From Deltaproteobacteria bacterium (lineage in GTDB: Bacteria; Myxococcota_A; UBA796; UBA9615): a stretch of DNA of 12,405 nt. The stretch is from NCBI GenBank assembly GCA_029261955.1, contig JAJDAI010000218.1, positions 1-12,405 on the forward strand. The letters run 5' to 3'. This document shows, one piece after another, positions 6,651 to 11,841 of this stretch. A program made the position numbers and the translations under genes. Numbering within the stretch: the first letter of the stretch is position 1; each line of letters opens with the position of its first letter. The notes beneath the pieces were generated by a model. The model saw only the letters and a program-made list of their open reading frames with translations. It did not search any database and had not been told where the DNA came from.

Positions 6651-7642
6651 AGCGCGCCCTGCCCCTGGTCCTGCTGCTGGTCGGCTGCACCGGGTCCTTG
6701 CCGGCGGTCCGCGGGCTGCACGACACCCTGCGTGAGCGGATCCACGAGGCGAAGTACCTCGGCGGCATGGAGTGCGCGCCGGCGGAGCTCGCGGACGCAC
6801 AGGCTTCGTACCGCTTCGCGAGCTCGGATCTGAACCGCGGTCAGCTGGAGCGCGCCGAGGAGCACCTGGTCGAGGGGCTCGCTGCGGCGGCCCGGGCCCA
6901 GGAGGCCGGCCTGCACTGCAACGCCCGCGGCCTGGTGCCCGACAAGACGACGGACCCCTGGATCGACCAGGACGGCGACGGCGTCACCGACGAGCAGGAC
7001 CGCTGCCCCTGGGCCATCGAGGACGTCGACGAGTACCTCGACACGGACGGCTGCCCCGAGCCCGACGACGACGGCGACGGGATCCTGGACCGCCAGGACA
7101 CCTGCCCGCGCGAGGCGGAGGACCTGGACGGCTTCGAGGACAGCGACGGCTGCCCCGAGCTCGACAACGACACCGACGGCGTCAGCGACGAGTTCGACCA
7201 GTGCCCCAACCACCCCGAGACGAAGAACGGCTTCGAGGACGACGACGGCTGCCCCGACTTCCGGCCGGAGCACCTGACGGTGCACCCCGACTCGCTCGTC
7301 CTGAAGAAGCCGCTGACCTTCGTCGATGGCAACGCGATCCTGCTCGGCCAGAGCCACCCGGCGCTGCGCGAGGTGATCACGATGATGAAGGCCGCCCCCG
7401 AGGTGACCTTGCGCATCGAGGTCCACACCGACAACAAGGGCAAGGCTGCGACGCTGCTCAAGCTCAGCCAGGCGCGCGCGCAGTCCGTGCACGACTTCCT
7501 CATCAAGGAAGGCATCGCCGCGGAGCGGCTGGAAGCCGAGGGCTTCGGCGACAGCCAGCCCGTCAGCACGAACCGGACGGCCTCGGGTCGCAAGGCCAAC
7601 AACCGCGTGACCTTCACGGCGACCGCCGGCTCCTTCGAGTAG
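6647..7642 (+). CDS. OmpA-family lipoprotein with TSP type-3 calcium repeats
   Basis: This encodes 331 residues starting at GTG 6647, which overlaps the previous stop. The lipobox LLVGC gives Cys14. Residues of about 30-88 (APAELADAQASYRFASSDL, then ERAEEHLVEGL) form a second DUF4398-like helical domain. Residues 107-205 are three perfect 33-residue thrombospondin type-3 repeats with the pattern DxDxDGxxDxxDxCP and a second Cys in DGCP, so calcium and disulfides should stiffen this stalk. Residues of about 215-331 are the OmpA C-terminal domain that binds peptidoglycan: the key Asp262 (in HTDNKG) and Arg277 (in SQARAQSV), 15 apart, are both present, as are GFGDSQPVSTN and GRKANNRV. The model is a protein anchored by lipid in the outer membrane, with a calcium-stiffened stalk reaching down to the cell wall. 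It lacks an N-terminal beta-barrel, unlike E. coli OmpA. It is closer in style to Pal-like or RmpM-like tethers. Confidence 0.93.
   Translation: MKRALPLVLLLVGCTGSLPAVRGLHDTLRERIHEAKYLGGMECAPAELADAQASYRFASSDLNRGQLERAEEHLVEGLAAAARAQEAGLHCNARGLVPDKTTDPWIDQDGDGVTDEQDRCPWAIEDVDEYLDTDGCPEPDDDGDGILDRQDTCPREAEDLDGFEDSDGCPELDNDTDGVSDEFDQCPNHPETKNGFEDDDGCPDFRPEHLTVHPDSLVLKKPLTFVDGNAILLGQSHPALREVITMMKAAPEVTLRIEVHTDNKGKAATLLKLSQARAQSVHDFLIKEGIAAERLEAEGFGDSQPVSTNRTASGRKANNRVTFTATAGSFE
6965..7261 (+). repeat. Three in-frame 99-base units encoding TSP type-3 repeats
   Basis: Three consecutive 33-codon units begin DQDGDGVTDEQDRCP, DDDGDGILDRQDTCP and DNDTDGVSDEFDQCP, and each ends in a DGCP block. The period is exactly 99 bases with no indels. 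The units differ at many codons, so this is an old coding repeat under selection rather than a recent duplication. Confidence 0.85.
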
Positions 7643-7646
7643 GCCG

Positions 7647-7663
7647 CGGGGGCTCAGTCCCCG
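7647..7663. terminator. Short stem-loop at convergent gene ends
   Basis: CGGGG (7647-7651) pairs with CCCCG (7659-7663) around a 7-base loop. It spans the 11-base gap between the OmpA-family stop and the SGNH gene stop and so could serve both strands. The stem is short and no T-run follows on either side, so the call is weak. Confidence 0.25.
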
Positions 7664-8934
7664 ACGAAGAGCAGCCGCCCGAGGCCCATCCGCCGCGCCT
7701 CCAGCTCCAGATCCAAGGTGACGTCCTGGGACTCACCTGGCGGCGTGACCCCCGTGGACAGCAGGGCCCTTGTGACCTCGCGACTCATCTCGGCGTAGCC
7801 GAGCCAGGTCATGTGGCAGTAGTCGTGGAACAGCTCGTCCCCGGGCAGCGACAGGGGTGAGATCTTCTTCGCGGCGGCGTCGAGGTCGACCAGCGTCGTG
7901 TTCGCCGACTTGCCTGCCTCCTCGCGGATGATCGCGTTGAAGCTGGGCCGGCAGCGGTTCCGTGGCAGCAGCTCGACCGACTGCTCCAGCGCGCGCATGG
8001 CGCCGTCCAGATCCCCCAGCTCGGCGAGGGACAGCCCCCGCCACAGCAGGGCCTCGGTGACGGGCTCGCAGGTCTCGGACCCGGCCACGGCCTCCTCGAA
8101 CCGGCCCACGTTGTAGTCGACCCGCATGGCCCGGATGCAGGGCTGCTCCTCGGGCGCGCCGGGCCGGTTCAGCTCCGGCCCCTCCCAGCGCAGGTTCACA
8201 GGCAGGGTCGCGAGAAAGAGGGGGACCTCCCGCACCTCGGCGGCCTCGATGATCGCGTGGATGTTCTGGCGGAACTCCTTCGCGAGCCGGGCCGCGTCCG
8301 CGTCCTGGGGCGAGTAGTAGGACCGCTCGGCCCGGTCCACGCCCGGCTTCAGGAACTTCGTCAGCAGCCGGTAGCCGCCGAGCCGGTGCAGCTCCTCCTG
8401 GATCCGGGACGGCGCCGGCGCCCCCTCGTTGTTGCAGGTGGCGACGAAGTAGGCGTCGGGCTCCAGCTTCAGGGTCTCCTCGACGATCCGCCGGACGCGG
8501 AAGGAGGTCTGCCCGCCGGCGGCCAGGTTCACCACCTCGATGTCCTGCTCCGGCCAGCGCTGCCCGAGCTCGAGCCGCAGCCAGGACGGCATGCCGCCGC
8601 CCAGCTCGGCCCCGAAGGCCTGCTGCGCGTAGGGCGTGCCCATGGCGAAGGAGCCGCCGCTGATCAGGACTCGGAACCGCTCCCCTTTGTCGACCGCGAA
8701 GCGCTGCCGCATCATCGAGTCGGCGGCGTAGTCGCTGGTGACGTAGTGGGGTTCGTGGTCGACCGCGAAGAGCTCGCTCTGCACGAAGAGGACGTTGTCG
8801 TCGGGGCGGTGCGTCTGCACGACGCCCTCGTCCTCCAGCCCTTCCACGAGCGTGTTGAGCCCCCAGAGCAGGCCTGCGGTCAGAAGGGCGGTGAAGAGGA
8901 CCAGGCGTCCCCGTGAGAGTCGGCGCTCAGACAC
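7654..8934 (-). CDS. Membrane-anchored SGNH/GDSL-fold hydrolase-like protein
   Basis: This encodes 426 residues from GTG 8934, which directly precedes a basic segment and one transmembrane helix (about 11-32); the rest should face the periplasm. The SGNH blocks can be followed: block I ISGGSFAMG with nucleophile Ser95, block II NLAAGG (137-141), a block III-like CNNEG (Asn168/169), and block V HDYCHMT with Asp371 and His374, so a complete catalytic set is present. An insert at about 287-330 (EALLWRGLSLAELGDLDGAMRALEQSVELLP) looks like a TPR-type helical hairpin. The family acts on esters and acetyl groups of lipids, glycans or cell-wall sugars; the substrate here is unknown. The gene follows the Cys-rich lipoprotein by 32 bases in the same direction, probably in one transcript. 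The ribosome-binding site is poor, and a C7G6 palindrome lies just upstream. It could also be a non-hydrolytic SGNH acyl-transfer partner. Confidence 0.85.
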   Translation of the reverse strand: MSERRLSRGRLVLFTALLTAGLLWGLNTLVEGLEDEGVVQTHRPDDNVLFVQSELFAVDHEPHYVTSDYAADSMMRQRFAVDKGERFRVLISGGSFAMGTPYAQQAFGAELGGGMPSWLRLELGQRWPEQDIEVVNLAAGGQTSFRVRRIVEETLKLEPDAYFVATCNNEGAPAPSRIQEELHRLGGYRLLTKFLKPGVDRAERSYYSPQDADAARLAKEFRQNIHAIIEAAEVREVPLFLATLPVNLRWEGPELNRPGAPEEQPCIRAMRVDYNVGRFEEAVAGSETCEPVTEALLWRGLSLAELGDLDGAMRALEQSVELLPRNRCRPSFNAIIREEAGKSANTTLVDLDAAAKKISPLSLPGDELFHDYCHMTWLGYAEMSREVTRALLSTGVTPPGESQDVTLDLELEARRMGLGRLLFVGD

Positions 8935-8948
8935 GTGTCAGGATTCCG

Positions 8949-8961
8949 CCCCCCCGGGGGG
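8949..8961. repeat. C7G6 homopolymer palindrome between two genes
   Basis: Seven C residues are followed by six G residues, giving a 12-base perfect palindrome in the 32-base gap between the Cys-rich lipoprotein stop (8967) and the SGNH gene start (8934). A tract like this can slip in replication or sequencing and could alter spacing before the SGNH start codon without changing either protein. Confidence 0.6.
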
Positions 8962-8966
8962 ATCGT

Positions 8967-10124
8967 CTACTGGATGACGACCGGCGCGCAGGTGCTGACA
9001 CCCGCGCCCACGATCATGTAGCCGGAGTTGCTCAGGATGATGTCGGTGTCGCCCGTTTCCGGGTTGAAGCGTTGGACCTGCGAGGTGAGCGTGCCGTCGA
9101 AGATGTCCTGGTAGGTGACGAACATGAAGTAGACGCCGCCCCAGTGAGCGAAGGCCCAGGCTCGCACCTCGCCCGGCAGCCCGGGAACCGCCCAGCCCTG
9201 CTCGATGAGCCCGGTCGTGCGGTCGATGCGGCCGACCGTCGAGCCCAGGTCGCTGGGGAAGAAGCCCCACAGCTCGGCTGCCCCCGTGCCCGTCAGCTCG
9301 GGGCCGCGGTCGGTGTTGCTCAGGCTGCCGATGACGCTGAAGGACAGGTCCGCCGGGTCGATCTGCCCCAGCCGCCCGGTCGAGTGAGCCTGGAGCTGCT
9401 GGACGGTGCCGCCCGCGATGTAGAGCGTCTCGGAGCTGCTGAAGGCCGAGTTGGTGACGAAGCCCATGCCGAAGAGCTCGAAGTTCTCGGTGCCGGGCGT
9501 CCAGGGCGCGCGCTGGCAGTTGTCGAGGTTGTCGGTCGGGACCCAGAACAGCTCGCCCGAGTTGTAGAGGATCCAGGCGCGACCGCTCCGGTCGACGGAC
9601 ATGGAGAAGGGGGTCGCGGCGCCCGAGCCCCAGCCCGGCCAGGCGTTCGCCGCGGGGCAGCTCAGGTTGCCGAGCAGCGTGAAGGTGAAGGCGTCGTCGA
9701 AGGGGTCGAAGCTGAGCAGGCGGTACTGGTTGTCGACCACGTAGACGAGGTCGGTGCCCTCGGCGCAGTCGGGCTCGCTGCACAGCCCCGCGGTGCAGTG
9801 CTCGGGCGGGCAGGTGCGGATGTAGCCGCCGACGCTGCCGTCCGCCTCGCAGGAGTAGACGTGGTCGCCGACGCAGACCGGGCCCATGAAGGGGTCGCAG
9901 GCGACGCAGCCCAGGTTCGAGGTGCAGAAGGCGTCGGCGCCGCAGGCCTCTTCGTTGTACCAGCGCCAGTCCTGGCAGCTCTGGAAGGAGGCGAGGCCGT
10001 CGCAGCGCGTCGCGCCCGGCTCGTTGCACTCCTCGTCGGTGAAGCGATCGGGATCGAGCGGGTCCGGCTCCGACTCCTCGGGGCAGCCGACCAACAGTAC
10101 GAGCATCGCGAACAGGTAACGCAT
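8967..10124 (-). CDS. Cys-rich lipoprotein with a predicted beta-propeller-like domain
   Basis: This encodes 385 residues. The ATG at 10124 is chosen for its AAGGGG ribosome site about 4 bases upstream and for the immediate lipoprotein signal MRYLFAMLVLLVGC (Cys14); the frame continues open far upstream but through the promoter and the antisense of the flavoprotein. After an acidic Pro/Asp/Glu spacer, residues of about 33-120 hold 13 cysteines in two similar modules (roughly 33-73 and 76-115), each with a C-x-PG/F...C.G....C core of the kind common in myxobacterial surface proteins. The remaining 260 residues have repeated strand patterns such as MSVDRSGRAWILYNSGELFWV, GQIDPADLSFSVIGSLS and GRIDRTTGLIEQGW, suggesting a beta-propeller or similar sheet fold. 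No catalytic motif is seen. It probably sits on the outer membrane and is co-transcribed with the SGNH gene. The function is unknown. Confidence 0.85.
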   Translation of the reverse strand: MRYLFAMLVLLVGCPEESEPDPLDPDRFTDEECNEPGATRCDGLASFQSCQDWRWYNEEACGADAFCTSNLGCVACDPFMGPVCVGDHVYSCEADGSVGGYIRTCPPEHCTAGLCSEPDCAEGTDLVYVVDNQYRLLSFDPFDDAFTFTLLGNLSCPAANAWPGWGSGAATPFSMSVDRSGRAWILYNSGELFWVPTDNLDNCQRAPWTPGTENFELFGMGFVTNSAFSSSETLYIAGGTVQQLQAHSTGRLGQIDPADLSFSVIGSLSNTDRGPELTGTGAAELWGFFPSDLGSTVGRIDRTTGLIEQGWAVPGLPGEVRAWAFAHWGGVYFMFVTYQDIFDGTLTSQVQRFNPETGDTDIILSNSGYMIVGAGVSTCAPVVIQ

Positions 10125-10142
10125 CGATCCCCTTGCTGCGGC

Positions 10143-10164
10143 AGTGTAGGAGGAACGGTCGTTC
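10143..10164 (-). promoter_or_regulatory. Candidate promoter and operator for the Cys-rich lipoprotein gene
   Basis: On the minus strand TACACT (10148-10143) is a plausible -10 box giving a leader of about 12 bases with the AAGGGG ribosome site. Immediately upstream, GAACG-GT-CGTTC (10153-10164) is a perfect 5+2+5 inverted repeat in the -10/-35 spacer, a common place for a repressor operator. I found no good -35 match. The functional call is inference. Confidence 0.35.
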
Positions 10165-10222
10165 GCCGCGTCTCGGCCAGCGCATTCGGGTGCCTGGGAA
10201 GGTGGGGGGCTGCTCGCGCCAC

Positions 10223-10228
10223 TACAAT
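10223..10228 (+). promoter_or_regulatory. -10 box upstream of the flavoprotein gene
   Basis: TACAAT matches the sigma-70 -10 consensus at five of six positions and stands out in otherwise GC-rich sequence. It would start transcription about 25 bases before the ATG at 10260, leaving room for the CCGGAG ribosome-binding element. The hexamer 17 bases upstream (AGGTGG) is not a recognisable -35, so an activator may be involved or the site may be weak. Confidence 0.45.
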
Positions 10229-10259
10229 TCCGCCTCCCCTCTTCCGGAGCCCCCCTCCC

Positions 10260-11783
10260 ATGCCCGACTACGACGTCTGCGTCATCGGCGCAGGCCCCGG
10301 CGGATTTGCCGCCGCCATGCGCTGCTACGACTTCGGCAAGAACGTGGCCATCGTCGACCGCGGACCGCTCGGCGGCGTCGGTGTGCACAACGGCGCGCTG
10401 TCCAGCAAGACCCTCTGGGAGCTGAGCAAGGACTACCGCAAGGCGCTGCTGCGCGACCGCGGCTTCATCGCGCACAAGGTCGAGCTCGACTTCAACGAGG
10501 TGATGAACTGCGTCGAGCAGGCCCTGGACGAGAAGGTCGGGCAGCTGCAGCAGCAGATCGACGAGCTGTCCTGCAAGCACCAGGACGACGCCGGCTGCCT
10601 CACCCTGATCCAGGGCCACGCGCGCTTCCGCGACTCCCACACCCTCTCGGTCGAGGGCGGCCCCTTCGGCGAGTCCATCGTCACGGCGAAGTCCTTCATC
10701 ATCGCCACCGGCTCACGCCCCCGCACCGTGCCGCAGTGGCCCATCGACGGCCGTCGCGTCATCACCAGCGACCACCTCGGCGGCCTCAAGGGCTTCCCCA
10801 AGAGCCTCGTCGTCGTCGGCGCCGGCGTGGTGGGCTGCGAGTTCGCGACGATCTTCGCCAACTTCGGTCAGACGAAGGTCTACGTCGTCGACCGCGCCGA
10901 GCGCATCCTCCCCTTCGAGGACGAGGACGTCTCCCGCATCTGCTCCAACAACCTCGAGGCCAAGGGCGTCACCATCCACCACCGCGCGAGCCTGGTGGAC
11001 CTCAAGGTCGTCGGCGACGAGGTCGCCTACACGATCGAGCACCACACCGGCGGCCGCGAGACCATCCACGTCGAGCGCGCGCTCATCTCCATCGGGCGGG
11101 TGCCCAACACCCACGGCCTGGACCTCGACCGGGCGGGCGTCGACCTGGACGAGCGCGGCTACATCGTCGGTGAGGACACCCGCACCTCGGTGCCGCACAT
11201 CCACGCCGCGGGCGACGTCACGGCCGACATCGCCCTGGTCAGCGTCGGCGAGATGGAGGGTCGCTTCGCCGCCGAACAGATCTGCACCGGGACCTCGGAC
11301 AAGCTCTCCTTCGAGAACATCAGCTCCATCTACTTCCTCGACCCCATCGTCGCCGCCTGCGGCATGTCGGAGCAGGAGGCCCAGAAGCGGCGCATCCCCT
11401 ACCGCGTCGCCGTCTACGGCTACGAGCTGGTCAACCGGGCCATCGCCATGCGAGCCACCAGCGGCTTCGTGAAGCTGCTCGTCAGCGACGACGAGCAGAT
11501 GTCGATCCTGGGCATGCGCGCCCTGGGGGTGCACGCGTCCACGACCATCGCCGAGGTCTCCCTGCTCATGCGCCACGGGCGCTCCGTGCGCGAGATCGCG
11601 GACCTGCTCCACCCCCACCCCTCGGTCACCGAGGGTGTGCAGGACTGCGTTCGCATGCTCCTGGGCAGCTCGATCTACAAGCCGCGCGTCTTCAAGAACG
11701 CCCTGCGCCTGAGCCGCGTGGGCTACGCGGACGACGGCTCCGCCCAGACGAAGACCCTGCGCAAGGACGCCTCGAAGGTCTGA
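10260..11783 (+). CDS. Lipoamide dehydrogenase/SthA-like flavoprotein lacking the redox cysteine pair
   Basis: This encodes 507 residues, class I pyridine nucleotide-disulfide oxidoreductase fold. The ATG at 10260 begins right at the FAD-binding strand (MPDYDVCVIGAGPGG); a much longer open frame upstream is antisense to the lipoprotein gene. Seen in order are FAD site GAGPGG (10-15), the active-site loop GGVGVHNGALSSK (38-50), ATGSRPR (about 150-156), NAD(P) site GAGVVGCE (187-194) with Asp211 ending the next strand (suggesting NAD over NADP), HIHAAGDV (313-320), and HPHPSVTE with the catalytic-type His453 and Glu458. In lipoamide dehydrogenase the loop is GGTCLNVGCIPSK; here both Cys are replaced (Gly41, Ala46), so dithiol chemistry is impossible. 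SthA-type transhydrogenases also lack the second Cys, so a hydride-transfer role is plausible. A helical insert lies at about 84-112 and a basic tail follows 470. A stem-loop follows the stop by four bases. The substrate is unknown. Confidence 0.92.
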   Translation: MPDYDVCVIGAGPGGFAAAMRCYDFGKNVAIVDRGPLGGVGVHNGALSSKTLWELSKDYRKALLRDRGFIAHKVELDFNEVMNCVEQALDEKVGQLQQQIDELSCKHQDDAGCLTLIQGHARFRDSHTLSVEGGPFGESIVTAKSFIIATGSRPRTVPQWPIDGRRVITSDHLGGLKGFPKSLVVVGAGVVGCEFATIFANFGQTKVYVVDRAERILPFEDEDVSRICSNNLEAKGVTIHHRASLVDLKVVGDEVAYTIEHHTGGRETIHVERALISIGRVPNTHGLDLDRAGVDLDERGYIVGEDTRTSVPHIHAAGDVTADIALVSVGEMEGRFAAEQICTGTSDKLSFENISSIYFLDPIVAACGMSEQEAQKRRIPYRVAVYGYELVNRAIAMRATSGFVKLLVSDDEQMSILGMRALGVHASTTIAEVSLLMRHGRSVREIADLLHPHPSVTEGVQDCVRMLLGSSIYKPRVFKNALRLSRVGYADDGSAQTKTLRKDASKV

Positions 11784-11787
11784 GATC

Positions 11788-11820
11788 TGCACGCCCCGGT
11801 GCCTGACACCGAAGCGTGCA
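11788..11820 (+). terminator. Stem-loop after the flavoprotein gene
   Basis: TGCACGC (11788-11794) pairs with GCGTGCA (11814-11820), and inside it CGGTG (11797-11801) pairs with CACCG (11807-11811) around a CCTGA loop, with a CC/AA internal bulge. It begins four bases after the stop at 11783. The tail (TTCGCTCGCT) is not a U-run, so efficient intrinsic termination is uncertain. Confidence 0.5.
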
Positions 11821-11829
11821 TTCGCTCGC

Positions 11830-11835
11830 TAGGAT
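11830..11835 (+). promoter_or_regulatory. -10-like hexamer just before the kinase start
   Basis: TAGGAT lies six bases before the GTG at 11842, in the 58-base gap after the flavoprotein gene. At this distance the predicted transcription start would fall at or next to the start codon, which would make the mRNA leaderless. Its TAG is also an in-frame stop, so the kinase cannot start further upstream. There is no convincing -35. Confidence 0.3.
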
Positions 11836-11841
11836 CCGCTC

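Noticed and set aside
5451..6800. 449-codon minus-strand open frame
   Set aside because: The translation is Arg/Gly/Pro-rich low complexity with no motif, and it lies antisense to three genes that have signal peptides and recognisable domains.
6359..7492. 377-codon minus-strand open frame
   Set aside because: It is antisense to the TSP3 repeats and OmpA domain; its Val/Leu/Gly-rich sequence mirrors the Asp codons on the other strand.
8913..10259. Very long plus-strand open frame running into the flavoprotein from upstream
   Set aside because: It is antisense to the Cys-rich lipoprotein gene, which has a signal peptide, a ribosome site and conserved Cys modules. The flavoprotein's FAD motif begins exactly at the ATG at 10260, so the upstream part is an artefact of high GC.
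10260..11783. Glutathione reductase or lipoamide dehydrogenase function for the flavoprotein
   Set aside because: Both require the CxxxxC pair, which is absent here, so those names would mislead despite the fold match and the presence of gshB in the window.
10713..11792. 359-codon minus-strand open frame
   Set aside because: It is antisense to the flavoprotein and consists of Val/Asp/Gly/His-rich shadow sequence.
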